A stretch of 64,000 nt of DNA from Photobacterium sp. DA100 (GCF_029223585.1 NZ_CP119424.1:1116001-1180000); one strand, 5' to 3'. Numbered from the stretch's first letter, positions 53,453 to 63,313 are shown. Translations and numbers: made by a program. Notes: generated by a model not told the origin, from the sequence alone.

Positions 53453-55303
53453 TTAAATCACTTGCTGTTGTTTGGCGATTTCATACCTTGCTCTGGCTGC
53501 ACGCACTTGTTCGCGCTCAGATACTTCAGGTACTGCCACTTCCCACCATGAACCACCCGATTCAGTCGTACTCAGCGGATCGGTATCCAGGGTGATCACA
53601 TATGTTGATGTCGCCTGCTTCGCCCGCACCAAGGCTTGCTCTAGCTCTGCAATGTTGGCGACTTTTTCTGCCTGTGCCCCTAGCGAGCGAGCATGGGCGG
53701 CAAAATCAGTCTTCGGTGCACCTTCTTCAATGGTGTTACAGTCCTTGAGCAAGTTATTGAAACCAGCCCCGCCGCAAGCATGCTGAAGACGATTGATACA
53801 GCCGAATCCACGGTTATCCAGTACCACGAGTACCAACTTGTGCCCTAGCATCACCGAGGTGGAAATTTCGGAATTCAGCATCAGATATGAGCCATCACCG
53901 ATCATAATGAATACTTCTGAATCCGGTTTAGCCATCTTGACGCCAAGGCCGCCAGCAATTTCATACCCCATGCAAGAGAAGCCATATTCGAGGTGGTACC
54001 CTTTGTCATAACGGGTACGCCACAGTTTGTGCAGTTCACCCGGCAACCCACCGGCGGCACAAACGACGATATCTTTCTCGCCCGCCGCGCGGTTAACCGC
54101 ACCGATAACCTCTGCGTCAGTCGGCAGTGCCGTACCACGATCAGTCATGGCAATAGATACGGTTTTGTTCCACTCCAGACGAAGTGTCTCTGCTTTATTC
54201 TGCCAAACCGTCGAGACCTGCCAGTCGACCAGATACTGGGTTAATTGAGGTAATGCCACCTTGGCATCAGCTACCAGAGGGATCCCATAATGCTTCGTTG
54301 CATCAAAGCCGTTCACATTCAGCGAAACTATCTTGGCATCGGCTTTAAACAGTGCTCTTGAGCTAGAGGTAAAGTCCTGCACGCGTGTTCCCACCGCGAT
54401 GATCACGTCCGCTTCAGCAGCCATCTGGTTCACCGCCGCAGATCCTGTCACGCCAATTGAACCAAGGTTGGAAGTATGATCCCAAGGCAATGCCCCTTTA
54501 CCGGCCTGGGTTTCACCTACTGGTAACTGGTAGGTTTCTACAAACTCACGGAACTGTTCCAACGCGCCGGAATAGTGAATACCGCCACCGGCAATGACCA
54601 GCGGTTGCTTAGCCTGTTTGATCAACTCAACAACTTCGGTCAGCTCATGCTCATCTGCCCCAGGTCGGCGCACACGGTGGATTTTCTCTTTAAAGAAATG
54701 AAGCGGGTAATCAAACGCCATGGTCTGGACATCTTGCGGAATCGCTATCGTTGCCGGGCCGCACTCAACCGGATCGGTCAACACCCGCATCGCTTGCGGC
54801 AAACTATTTAGCAACTGCTCTGGACGGGTGATGCGGTCAAAGAATCGACTCACCGGTTTGAAACAATCATTCGGTGTGATAGTCGCATCACTCCAGTCTT
54901 CAACTTGCTGCAGCACAGGGTCCGGTTCACGGGTAGCAAATGTATCGCCCGGCAGAAGCAATACAGGCAGGCGGTTGACATGGGCCAGTGCTGCTGCGGT
55001 GACCATATTCAGAGCCCCTGGCCCGACCGATGTTGTCGCCGCCATCATACGTTGGCGGTTATTGGCCTTGGCAAAAGCAATGGCACTGTGCGCCATAGCC
55101 TGCTCGTTATGGGCGCGGTAGGTCGGCAGTGCTTCATTGGCGTGATAGAGCGCCTCCCCTAGCCCGGCAACATTACCGTGTCCGAAAATGGCAAACACAC
55201 CGGCAAACATAGGTTGGATCTCACCGTCGATCTCGACTTTCTGCGCTTGCAGGTATTTCACCAAAGCCTGAGCCATCGTCAGGCGTACCGTATTAACACT
55301 CAT
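53453..55303 (-). CDS. iolD: IolD, trihydroxycyclohexane-1,2-dione acylhydrolase
   Basis: ThDP-dependent ring-opening hydrolase of inositol catabolism, 616 residues. ThDP features are the YRAHNEQAMAHSA segment (catalytic Glu region) and IMIGDGSYLMLNSEI (GDG...N). The FAD/ThDP-fold middle domain includes AKQPLVIAGGGIHYSG. ATG 55303 with GGAG 6 bases upstream is chosen over the longer frame start at 55333, which would overlap iolC. It starts 11 bases after the iolC stop. Confidence 0.95.
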   Translation of the reverse strand: MSVNTVRLTMAQALVKYLQAQKVEIDGEIQPMFAGVFAIFGHGNVAGLGEALYHANEALPTYRAHNEQAMAHSAIAFAKANNRQRMMAATTSVGPGALNMVTAAALAHVNRLPVLLLPGDTFATREPDPVLQQVEDWSDATITPNDCFKPVSRFFDRITRPEQLLNSLPQAMRVLTDPVECGPATIAIPQDVQTMAFDYPLHFFKEKIHRVRRPGADEHELTEVVELIKQAKQPLVIAGGGIHYSGALEQFREFVETYQLPVGETQAGKGALPWDHTSNLGSIGVTGSAAVNQMAAEADVIIAVGTRVQDFTSSSRALFKADAKIVSLNVNGFDATKHYGIPLVADAKVALPQLTQYLVDWQVSTVWQNKAETLRLEWNKTVSIAMTDRGTALPTDAEVIGAVNRAAGEKDIVVCAAGGLPGELHKLWRTRYDKGYHLEYGFSCMGYEIAGGLGVKMAKPDSEVFIMIGDGSYLMLNSEISTSVMLGHKLVLVVLDNRGFGCINRLQHACGGAGFNNLLKDCNTIEEGAPKTDFAAHARSLGAQAEKVANIAELEQALVRAKQATSTYVITLDTDPLSTTESGGSWWEVAVPEVSEREQVRAARARYEIAKQQQVI

Positions 55304-55314
55304 GCTCGACTCCT

Positions 55315-57222
55315 TTAGCCACGCTGACGCCACAGGGTTATTAAGTTGTGATAGTTCTGCTTGATCTGCTCAATCAAGCCAGCATCATCAATGTCATTAG
55401 CTAGCCACAAACGGGAAGGCTGGCCGAAAATAGTCCTGCCAACGGCAAAACCTTTTACGATATCGGTACTTGCTGCTGCATTGAACCCGGCTTTCAACTC
55501 GTTTTCTGGTGCGTCCAGGCCCAGCAATACAACCCCACGACAATACGCATCGCGGTCTCTGATCAGCGCATTCACCTCCTGCCATGATTCAGCAGCCATT
55601 GGCGGCAGTTTCCACCAATCCGGTTTCACGCCTAAGTTGTAGAAACGCTGCATCGCGCGCAGATATAGCTCATCGGTGCGCTCCATATCAGCAGGCAAAA
55701 TCACTTCTAGCAGCAGCTCATGACCTGTCTTGCAGCACGCTTGATACACTTCACACACTTGCTTTTCTTGCTCAAGACGTAACGCGTGATGATCATCAGG
55801 GTGGAAGAACACCAGGCACTTAACAACATGCTCCAGCGGCCAATCAATCAGCTGGGTACCAATATTGCCGTGTTCCAGTTCAAGAGGACGGGAAGCTGGC
55901 AGCTCTACCGGCCGGCCAATCCACCAGCCTTCCCCGGTAATTTCGTTCAGTACGTCTTGACCAAATGTGCTGTCACACAGCAATCCCGCTTTGCCGGATA
56001 AGCCCGCTTCTTCAGCCACTTCGCGACTCGCCTGCAGAATAAGCTTTTTCAGTGACCTGATCCGGCTGATATCGGCATTGGCTTCGCGGGCCATATCGAC
56101 GAACTGGATACGGTGATCAAAAGCCAGCACACAGAGTTCTTCCCACTCTTTATCCCTTGTCGTTACCCGATGAAGATGGTTTAAACGCTCATCCAGATCA
56201 GGACGAGGCACATCACCAGCACGAGACAAGTAATCATCCAACTCTTGTTTCGAAGGCATGGCCGGTGCACAACCATGGCGAGAGACGACCAAGGCACCAC
56301 AGGCATTGGCATAAGCACAGGCTTTCTCCCAACCTTCATCATTTAGGTAGCCACGCAAAAGGCCCGACATGAAGGCATCGCCTGCACCCAATACATTGAG
56401 TACATCTACCCGCACGCCTTGGACGGTAATCCCTTCATCTAGATCATTTGGAATCGCATCAGTGAAGACTGAGCAACCTAGCGGACCACGCTTGCACACT
56501 AACTCGGCATTACTCACTTCACGTACGGCTTTCAGCGCTTCCACTGTGTCCGTCGAGCCACCTGCAATGTGGAATTCTTCTTCTGTACCAACAATCAAAT
56601 CGAACAAGCCCAACACTTCTTGAAGTTGCTCGGTGACCTTGCCTGACTCAATAAAGCGCGTTTCGCCATCTCCCAAGGTAGTTAGCCCCCAAAGCACGGG
56701 GCGGTAATCAATATCTATGGCTGTTTTCACGCCGTGCTTACGGGCATAGCGCAAGGCGGTCAGCACGGCTTCGCGGGTATTAGGGTGTGATAGGTGGGTA
56801 CCAGTAATTGCCAAGCAGCGTGCCGAGGCAATATATTGCTCATCAATATCATCGGCAGTGATAGCCATATCTGCGCAATTATCACGGTAGAAGATCAGTG
56901 GGAAGGTGTCTTCATCCTTAATACCAAGGATGACCAAGGCTGTAAGACGTTCTTTATCGGTAATTAAGTGACTGGTATCAACACCAACTCGCTGCAGCTC
57001 TTCGCGTAAGAAGCGCCCCATGTGCTCATCCCCAACCCTCGCCAGCATGGAAGACTTCAACCCCTGCCTTGCAGTGCCATAAGCGACGTTGCCTGACGAC
57101 CCACCGAGATACTTAGAGAAAGTGCCCATATCCTCTAGGCGAGCCCCAATTTGCTGGCCATACAAGTCAACGGCAACTCGCCCCAAACAAATAAGATCCA
57201 ATTTCTTATTGCTGGTATTCAT
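55315..57222 (-). CDS. iolC: IolC, 5-dehydro-2-deoxygluconokinase with fused DUF2090 domain
   Basis: About 635 residues in two domains. Residues 1-330 are a PfkB-family kinase: LDLICLGRVAVDLYG, YLGGSSGNVAYG, VLGAGDAFMSG (catalytic Asp). From about residue 355 to the end is a DUF2090 aldolase-like domain (EELCVLAFDHRIQF, GFAVGRTIFGQP). The fusion is common in proteobacterial iolC and is thought to join the kinase to the following cleavage step. ATG 57222 has AGGAG 8 bases upstream; the GTG at 57231 touches that site. It is first of the four-gene iol unit, divergent from the ABC importer. Confidence 0.93.
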   Translation of the reverse strand: MNTSNKKLDLICLGRVAVDLYGQQIGARLEDMGTFSKYLGGSSGNVAYGTARQGLKSSMLARVGDEHMGRFLREELQRVGVDTSHLITDKERLTALVILGIKDEDTFPLIFYRDNCADMAITADDIDEQYIASARCLAITGTHLSHPNTREAVLTALRYARKHGVKTAIDIDYRPVLWGLTTLGDGETRFIESGKVTEQLQEVLGLFDLIVGTEEEFHIAGGSTDTVEALKAVREVSNAELVCKRGPLGCSVFTDAIPNDLDEGITVQGVRVDVLNVLGAGDAFMSGLLRGYLNDEGWEKACAYANACGALVVSRHGCAPAMPSKQELDDYLSRAGDVPRPDLDERLNHLHRVTTRDKEWEELCVLAFDHRIQFVDMAREANADISRIRSLKKLILQASREVAEEAGLSGKAGLLCDSTFGQDVLNEITGEGWWIGRPVELPASRPLELEHGNIGTQLIDWPLEHVVKCLVFFHPDDHHALRLEQEKQVCEVYQACCKTGHELLLEVILPADMERTDELYLRAMQRFYNLGVKPDWWKLPPMAAESWQEVNALIRDRDAYCRGVVLLGLDAPENELKAGFNAAASTDIVKGFAVGRTIFGQPSRLWLANDIDDAGLIEQIKQNYHNLITLWRQRG

Positions 57223-57347
57223 CCTTTTCACTCCTTCCTTTAACTACCGAGTAGTTAAGAACCGTTCAGATAATGATTAAACTGATTTTCGCAATCGTTG
57301 TTGAGAACACCTTTCCCAACCCTCATTGTTTCAATGCCCTTATCATA

Positions 57348-57363
57348 CGAAATATTCATTTCA
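57348..57363. promoter_or_regulatory. Putative IolR operator at the iolC promoter
   Basis: CGAAATATTCATTTCA, matching the consensus yGAAA-N4-CATTTCA shared with 57795-57810 and 63355-63370. It lies about 126 bases before the iolC start. Palindromic GAAA-N6-TTTC resembles the GGAA-N6-TTCC form I recall for the rhizobial RpiR-type IolR. Confidence 0.6.
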
Positions 57364-57794
57364 CTTTAAACGAAAAATGAAATGAAAAATATATTTTGTG
57401 ATCAAGGTAAAATTTCCAAAACTGTTCAATCCGCGTACAACCACAGAATAAAATGGAAAATTTTTTTCAAATAGTTGCAACATACCTTCAACACGATAAC
57501 GTTTGCGGAATATTCCACTATTTATCAACAAGTTAGGCAAAAAGCAGCATATCCGCCAAAAATTTAGCCTTTAAAATCATAAAATTAGTATATATCACAA
57601 CAATTAGACATTGATTCCAGTGAGACTTGGTTAACAATTTTGTTATTTACACTCAATCAGGGGTGGTTATTAATTGAGCTCGAGCATATAGTTGTTTACA
57701 TAAAAATAATAAATTTATTTCAATCAACGTGAACACACTTTCTGGATGAATATTTCATTACAGAAAGTGATCAGCATCTATTTACCGTGATTTA

Positions 57795-57810
57795 TGAAAT
57801 GTACATTTCA
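57795..57810. promoter_or_regulatory. Putative IolR operator at the importer promoter
   Basis: TGAAATGTACATTTCA is a perfect 16-bp palindrome, 41 bases before the importer binding-protein start. It is the best-conserved of the sites. Confidence 0.65.
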
Positions 57811-57851
57811 CCCAAGAAAGCGGTTAGATGCATCATAATAAGGAGGCAACA

Positions 57852-58850
57852 ATGCCGTCACTGATACATGGAATTACTTCTCTATTCACAAACTCTATTT
57901 CAACGACAAAGTCCCTATCAAAAGGGGTCCTTCGCAAAATAGCCATCATTGGCACCGTGTTTGCGCTAGCTGCGTGCGGCGGTGATGACGGAGAGGACAA
58001 GATCAAAATCGGCGTCGCCATTCCTAACTTTGATGACACCTTTTTGGTCAACATGAAGGACTCTATGGATAAGTACGCCAAAGAGATGGGTAATGTAGAG
58101 CTAATTTTCGTCGATGCTAAAGAAGATACAGTGAAACAATTGGGGCAAATCCAAAACTTCATTGTTCAGCAAGTTGACGGCATCATCCTAGTTCCGGTTA
58201 ACACCGATGCAACTCAACCGATGACAGACAGTATCCAGAAAGCCGGCATCGAACTGGTTTACCTAAACCGTCGCCCTTCTTACTTGCCAGATGGCGTGTC
58301 GTACGTGGGTTCTGACGAGCTTCGTTTTGGTGAAGAACAAGCAAAATATGCGGCATCTAAAGTTGATGGCGGTAATATCGGCATCATCATGGGCATGATG
58401 ACGGTCGAAGCTGCCATCCTTCGTACCCAAGGTGTTGAAGACTTCTTCAAAGACAAGCCAGAATTCAACATCACCCGTAAGCAAACCGGCCTATGGCAGC
58501 GCTCACAGGGTATGATTGTAATGGAAAACTGGATCAACTCTGGCGAGCAAATCGACATCATCCTTTCCAACAATGATGATATGGCACTGGGTGCTATCCA
58601 GGCACTGCGCGCTGCCGGTAAACTCGAAGACACCATTGTTGTCGGTGTCGATGCGACCCCGGATGGCATCATGGCAATTCAACAAGGCGCTCTGGATGCA
58701 ACCGTATTCCAAGACGGTGTCGGCCAAGCCCGTGGCGCATTGGATGCGGCAATGAATGCCATCAACAAACAACCCCAAGAGAAAATCACTTGGATCCCTG
58801 CAGAACTGGTTACCAAAGACAACCTAGCTGAATTCCAGGCAAAAGGTTAA
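57852..58850 (+). CDS. Sugar (probably myo-inositol) ABC transporter binding lipoprotein
   Basis: A 332-residue periplasmic binding protein of the ribose/inositol group. The mature part reads DKIKIGVAIPNFDDTFLVNMKDSMDKYAKE and NFIVQQVDGIILVPVNTDATQPM, typical of this group. The signal ends in the lipobox ALAAC (Cys near residue 42), giving a membrane-anchored protein; the stretch before the hydrophobic core is unusually long (about 27 residues). ATG 57852 has a strong AAGGAGGC. Placement next to iol genes makes inositol the likely ligand. It is first of a three-gene importer unit. Confidence 0.9.
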   Translation: MPSLIHGITSLFTNSISTTKSLSKGVLRKIAIIGTVFALAACGGDDGEDKIKIGVAIPNFDDTFLVNMKDSMDKYAKEMGNVELIFVDAKEDTVKQLGQIQNFIVQQVDGIILVPVNTDATQPMTDSIQKAGIELVYLNRRPSYLPDGVSYVGSDELRFGEEQAKYAASKVDGGNIGIIMGMMTVEAAILRTQGVEDFFKDKPEFNITRKQTGLWQRSQGMIVMENWINSGEQIDIILSNNDDMALGAIQALRAAGKLEDTIVVGVDATPDGIMAIQQGALDATVFQDGVGQARGALDAAMNAINKQPQEKITWIPAELVTKDNLAEFQAKG

Positions 58851-58926
58851 TCCACCTCCCTCTCTATATAACTTATCCGGCCCTACACTGCGTTAGCGAC
58901 GTAGGGCCTATTTGGAGCAAATCAGT

Positions 58927-60420
58927 ATGAGCCAAGTAATACTTGAGATGCGTGGTATTACCAAAACCTTTCCCGGCGTAAAAGCACTCGATAACGTGCA
59001 GCTGACGCTGAAGAAAGGACGGGTAATGGCACTCATGGGCGAAAATGGTGCAGGGAAATCGACCTTGATGAAGGTGCTGTTTGGCACATACCAGCGCGAT
59101 GCCGGCACCATTCGCTACCAAGGGGAATTGGTAGACTTCTCCGGCGCCAAAGAATCACTAGAAAGCGGTATTTCGATGATCCACCAGGAGCTCTCTCCTG
59201 TCCTACACCGTAATATTGCCGAGAATATCTGGCTTGGCCGCGAACCGGTCTCAGGGCCATTAAGACTGATCGATCATAAAAAGATGTTCGCCGATACCGA
59301 AGCCCTACTCCAGCGTCTTGATCTCGATCTTGACCCTCGAACCTTAATGAGTGACTTGACCGTAGCAACTATGCAAATGGTCGAGATTGCCAAAGCCATT
59401 TCTTTTGAATCGAAGATCATTATCATGGATGAGCCAACTTCGGCCCTAACGGACAAAGAAGTTGCCCACCTGTTTGAGATTATCGAAAAGCTCAAATCCC
59501 AGGGCGTCGCCATGGTGTATATCAGCCACAAGATGGATGAAATCTTCAAAATCTGCGATGACATTACTGTTTTCCGCGATGGTTGCTACATCGGCGAGCG
59601 CGAAGCCAGAGATACCAACCATGATGAACTGGTCCAGATGATGGTTGGCCGTGAACTTGGCGATGTATTCCCTCCTCCTACCGCCAAGCCAGGAAAAATC
59701 CGCCTGGAGGTGAAAAACCTGTCTGTCGATGGCTGCTTCAAGGATGTCAACTTCAAACTCCATGAAGGTGAGATATTAGGGATAGCAGGCCTTGTAGGAG
59801 CCGGCCGAACCGAACTTATCGAGACCCTATTTGGGGTTCGCGAGAAAGAGACCGGTGAGATTTGGATCAATGGCGAAGAAGTCGAAATCAAGGCCCCACA
59901 GGATGCCATCAGCCACAAAATGGCTTTCTTGACCGAAGACCGCCGTCATTCCGGCCTTTACCTGATGCTCGATATCTTTGCCAATACGTCCATCGCCCAC
60001 CTCGATGCTTATAAGAGCCGAGTGGCCAATGTTCTCGACGTCCGCCAGATGCGCTCAGACAGTGAAGAACACTGTAAAAAACTCAAGGTGAAAACACCAC
60101 ACATGAGCGAGGCAATTGACAACCTCAGCGGAGGTAACCAGCAGAAAGTACTGCTAGCCCGCTGGATGTTGACCAAGCCTGACATTCTGTTCCTCGACGA
60201 ACCGACCCGAGGCATCGATGTGGGTGCGAAATCTGAAATTTACAAACTCATGCGCCTTTTGACCGGTATGGGTAAAAGCTTGGTAATGATCTCGTCGGAA
60301 CTGCCGGAAGTTATCGGCATGAGCGACCGAGTGTTGGTCATGCACGAAGGCAACCTCAAAGGCGAGCTCGACGGCACTGAAGCGACCCAAGAAAAAATCA
60401 TGTCTATGGCGTTGGCATAA
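58927..60420 (+). CDS. Sugar (probably myo-inositol) ABC transporter ATPase, double-domain
   Basis: A 497-residue ATPase with two ABC domains as in RbsA/MglA. Domain 1: Walker A GENGAGKSTLMK and Walker B IIIMDEPTSALT. Domain 2: degenerate first half (AGLVGAGRTELIETLFG), signature LSGGNQQKVLLARWM and Walker B LFLDEPTRGID. ATG 58927 with TTTGGAG is chosen; TTG 58912 is the longer option. It drives sugar import with the permease 75 bases downstream. Confidence 0.93.
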   Translation: MSQVILEMRGITKTFPGVKALDNVQLTLKKGRVMALMGENGAGKSTLMKVLFGTYQRDAGTIRYQGELVDFSGAKESLESGISMIHQELSPVLHRNIAENIWLGREPVSGPLRLIDHKKMFADTEALLQRLDLDLDPRTLMSDLTVATMQMVEIAKAISFESKIIIMDEPTSALTDKEVAHLFEIIEKLKSQGVAMVYISHKMDEIFKICDDITVFRDGCYIGEREARDTNHDELVQMMVGRELGDVFPPPTAKPGKIRLEVKNLSVDGCFKDVNFKLHEGEILGIAGLVGAGRTELIETLFGVREKETGEIWINGEEVEIKAPQDAISHKMAFLTEDRRHSGLYLMLDIFANTSIAHLDAYKSRVANVLDVRQMRSDSEEHCKKLKVKTPHMSEAIDNLSGGNQQKVLLARWMLTKPDILFLDEPTRGIDVGAKSEIYKLMRLLTGMGKSLVMISSELPEVIGMSDRVLVMHEGNLKGELDGTEATQEKIMSMALA

Positions 60421-60495
60421 CCGCCTGCAGCCAAAAAACGCATATTCACTGCTGTCGTGACAGGGTGACGCAAAAATTTATCAAGGAAAGTCATT

Positions 60496-61512
60496 ATGAT
60501 TGCGAAGTTAATAGAAGCAACGTCTGGTGCGAAATCGCCTCAGAATTATAAGCGCTTGATTTCTAAGTATGCCATCTACGTTGTATTCATTGCCATGTGT
60601 GTGGTGATGTCGATTCTATCTCCAGTATTCCTTACTGTAGCCAACTTGCTTAACGTTGTTACCCAAATGGCCAGTATCGGCCTGCTCGCACTTGGGGTAA
60701 CCATCATCATTATTACCCGGGGTATCGACTTGTCGTCCGGCTCGGTTCTCGCTGTCGCCGCCGTGGCCTCGGCCAGTATGGCGCAAACCCTCGATTGGGG
60801 CATGCGGATGTATCCGGCGATGCCTGAGCTACCTGTAATCGTTCCCATCTTGGTTGCGCTGGCAGTCGGTGCTCTCTGTGGTTTTATCAACGGTGCATTG
60901 ATTGCCTATACCGGTATCCCGCCGTTCATCGCCACCTTGGGTATGATGATCATTGCACGCGGTGCGGCCCTTCTCTACTCAGACGGCCGTCCAGTCAGTA
61001 GCCTTATTGACTCCTACCAGTGGATTGGTCAGGGAACCATTGCCGGTATCCCGGTTCCGGTCATCATCTTTATCGTCATGGCAATCGTGTCCTACATCCT
61101 GTTGAACTACACCCGCTTCGGTAAATATGCCTACGCCATCGGCGGTAACGAAACAGCGGCCTATGTATCGGGCATCAACGTTAAGAAGTACAAGATCCTG
61201 GTATACACCTATGCAGGGCTACTCGCTGGTATCGCAGCGCTTATCCTATCTGCTCGTATCAACTCAGGTCAGCCTGGCCTCGGTGTAATGTACGAGTTGG
61301 ATGCCATCGCATCAGCAACCGTTGGTGGTGTATCCCATGCCGGTGGTATCGGTACGATTCAGGGTACCATCATAGGCACCATGATCATGGGGGTACTGCA
61401 GAATGGCCTCGACCTACTGAACGTCTCGGCTTACTGGCAGCAAGTAGTAAAAGGCTTGGTCATAGTGGTCGCCGTTGTCTTTGATATGAAGCGTCAGAAG
61501 AAGAGCAAGTAG
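60496..61512 (+). CDS. Sugar (probably myo-inositol) ABC transporter permease
   Basis: A 338-residue membrane protein of the RbsC group with 8-10 helices. Typical blocks: LGVTIIIITRGIDLSSGSVLAV, INGALIAYTGIPPFIATLGMM, and the coupling region NYTRFGKYAYAIGGNETAAYVSGI. AAGGAAAGTC precedes ATG 60496. It ends the importer unit before a terminator. Confidence 0.93.
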   Translation: MIAKLIEATSGAKSPQNYKRLISKYAIYVVFIAMCVVMSILSPVFLTVANLLNVVTQMASIGLLALGVTIIIITRGIDLSSGSVLAVAAVASASMAQTLDWGMRMYPAMPELPVIVPILVALAVGALCGFINGALIAYTGIPPFIATLGMMIIARGAALLYSDGRPVSSLIDSYQWIGQGTIAGIPVPVIIFIVMAIVSYILLNYTRFGKYAYAIGGNETAAYVSGINVKKYKILVYTYAGLLAGIAALILSARINSGQPGLGVMYELDAIASATVGGVSHAGGIGTIQGTIIGTMIMGVLQNGLDLLNVSAYWQQVVKGLVIVVAVVFDMKRQKKSK

Positions 61513-61595
61513 CCATTAACCTAATTGAGCCATAAAGATAAAAACAACTCGAGCCTGTAAAGAATTCACTTTACTGTAGGACTTCACGTTGAAGT

Positions 61596-61632
61596 GCCAC
61601 GTTTCTCCCCCTAGGGTTACGTGGCTTTTTTT
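61596..61632 (+). terminator. Terminator of the sugar ABC importer unit
   Basis: GCCACGT / ACGTGGC stem, with a CCC/GGG inner pairing in the loop, followed by seven T residues. It lies about 85 bases past the permease stop. Confidence 0.85.
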
Positions 61633-61734
61633 AGCCTCAAGCTCGGTGAAGGAAGTATACATCGCTGCCCTATTGTTCATTTGGACACCAGATAGGTTAA
61701 CGGCTACTTCGCTATAACCGCAAAAACCATTACA

Positions 61735-62439
61735 ATGCGCGCGATTTTTGACACAAACCGGGCATTCCCCTTGAAACTCAGTACAAGATTAAAGCAAATT
61801 GAACAAATGGTACCACCTGGCTATGACCATGTTTGGGATTGTTGCTGTGACCACGGGCTTATCGGCGCCGCCCTTCTAACACGACACGCGGCAACCCATG
61901 TTCATTTTGTCGATATCGTCCCGGAACTAATGACCAAAGTGGAAAAGAACCTACAACGTTTTTACCCAGAAGCCGTATGGGCAGTCCACTGTCAAGATGT
62001 CGCAAAGCTGCCTATAAACCGATATGACGGCAAGCATTTGGTGGTCATCGCCGGCATAGGAGGTGACTTAATGAGCGAACTCGTTGAGTCTATCCACCAA
62101 CGGCATCAAGACACCAATATTGATTTTTTACTGTGCCCGGTGAATAACCCATACACGCTTCGTCAAAAGTTGATAAGCCATCACTTTGGCCTCAAGCACG
62201 AAGTACTCATTGAAGACAATCAACGTTTTTATGAAATATTATTTGTTTCATCGACAATAGATGGAAATGAACAGATTAATGCCGTCGGCAATAAAATTTG
62301 GCACTCAGATTGCGCCGTACAAAGCGATTTAATCACCAGATATATCGACAAAACGTTAAATCACTATCGCCGACTTCAGCGCGGAAATAGCAACAATATC
62401 GATACCATTATAGATAACTATAATGCCATCGCGGTTTGA
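61735..62439 (+). CDS. trmK: TrmK, tRNA (adenine-22-N1)-methyltransferase
   Basis: A 234-residue SAM-dependent methyltransferase modifying A22 in the tRNA D-loop. N-terminal block LSTRLKQIEQMVPPGYDHVWDCCCDHGLIGAALL corresponds to the TrmK motif I region (usually D-I-G-S-D-H), with Cys-Cys-Cys replacing I-G-S. AGIGGDLMSELVESI and LLCPVNNPYTLRQKLISHHF are family blocks. The C-terminal coiled part ends in a Asn-rich tail. Single gene with its own promoter. Confidence 0.85.
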   Translation: MRAIFDTNRAFPLKLSTRLKQIEQMVPPGYDHVWDCCCDHGLIGAALLTRHAATHVHFVDIVPELMTKVEKNLQRFYPEAVWAVHCQDVAKLPINRYDGKHLVVIAGIGGDLMSELVESIHQRHQDTNIDFLLCPVNNPYTLRQKLISHHFGLKHEVLIEDNQRFYEILFVSSTIDGNEQINAVGNKIWHSDCAVQSDLITRYIDKTLNHYRRLQRGNSNNIDTIIDNYNAIAV

Positions 62440-62502
62440 CTTTTCATGCTCTTGATATTCTAATAAGCAAAATATTACTACGATATGAAAGGAGTTTTTA
62501 TC

Positions 62503-62658
62503 GTGAAAAAATTACTTAGTTTAGTTTTTATCTGCTTCACTCTCTCTGCTTGTACTGAAGTAGGCAGCGAAGCTTGGTGTGAAGATCTAAAAGAAAAACC
62601 AAAAGGTGACTGGACGGCAAACGAGGCTAAAGACTACGCTAAGCACTGCATTTTATAA
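62503..62658 (+). CDS. DUF3012 small lipoprotein
   Basis: A 51-residue protein starting at GTG 62503 with GGAG about 8 bases upstream. The signal KKLLSLVFICFTLSAC ends in a lipobox with Cys 17. The remainder, EVGSEAWCEDLKEKPKGDW followed by TANEAKDYAKHC, matches DUF3012, a small conserved gammaproteobacterial domain of unknown role. Two further cysteines may pair. Confidence 0.88.
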   Translation: MKKLLSLVFICFTLSACTEVGSEAWCEDLKEKPKGDWTANEAKDYAKHCIL

Positions 62659-62735
62659 TCATCGCGAATCAGATGCTAGGAGAGCGGTTTCCCCTAGCAT
62701 CACAGGGCACTACATCAGCAAACTCACCTGCCACC

Positions 62736-63137
62736 CTATGTAATATTTCGCAAGATTTCACTGGCCTGCTTCTCAAACAGTTCCTTCACGCTCAACTTAT
62801 TCGTTTTAGCTATGGAAACCCACTGCAATCCTGTTTCATCTATATGCTGAAACTCAATCTGCAGTTCATATTTCCTGACTGTTGCCATAGCCGATAGTAT
62901 GCCAACGATCAATGCCACTGGGGCCGTTAAAAGCCCAAGTGAGTCCGGACAGATCATCCAAACCACGCTAGATACAATAAGACCAATAATGACTACTCTC
63001 AGTACATGATCTTTCAGAGAATTGGTTTTGACTCTGGCTCCCCTTATTTTGGATAACGGATATTCATCTCTTTTGAAAACAACCTTGGCATTATTGATGT
63101 GAAAATCATCAGCAACTATCACTTCATCTCCTCTCAA
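62736..63137 (-). CDS. Small membrane protein, DUF6232-like
   Basis: A 133-residue protein with a polar N-terminal part (DDFHINNAKVVFKRDEYPLSKIRGARV), two adjoining hydrophobic helices (VVIIGLIVSSVVWMI; LTAPVALIVGILSAMA) and a C-terminal cytosolic region. The layout resembles DUF6232-type proteins; I am not certain of the family. The start at ATG 63137 follows a palindrome repeat. Function unknown. Confidence 0.6.
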   Translation of the reverse strand: MRGDEVIVADDFHINNAKVVFKRDEYPLSKIRGARVKTNSLKDHVLRVVIIGLIVSSVVWMICPDSLGLLTAPVALIVGILSAMATVRKYELQIEFQHIDETGLQWVSIAKTNKLSVKELFEKQASEILRNIT

Positions 63138-63147
63138 ATATCAAACA

Positions 63148-63176
63148 ATATATACCCAAGTAACTTGGGTATATAT
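63148..63176. repeat. Perfect palindrome TATACCCAAGT-A-ACTTGGGTATA
   Basis: 14-bp arms ATATATACCCAAGT and ACTTGGGTATATAT around one base. It lies just before the DUF6232-like gene start and shares the TATACCC-n-n-GTAACTT core with 16663-16695. Possible member of a dispersed intergenic palindrome family. Confidence 0.6.
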
Positions 63177-63313
63177 CCATAATTCCGTTCATCAAAGCAA
63201 GTAATAGCGGACCGACATTGGAAAATTCTAATTCACCTCACACCGTTTTTGCATACTCACTTAAGGCATAGTGCCTTATCGCAATTACGACTGGCATTCT
63301 TGCAATCACGATA

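Larger units (their letters stand above)
57223..57851. other. 629-bp divergent control region between iolC and the sugar ABC importer
   Basis: AT-rich. Holds two 16-bp sites of the form yGAAA-N4-CATTTCA at 57348-57363 and 57795-57810, each close to one of the divergent gene starts. Also GGAATATTCC near 57516. No gene is supported here. It probably contains both promoters and their repressor sites. Confidence 0.6.
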
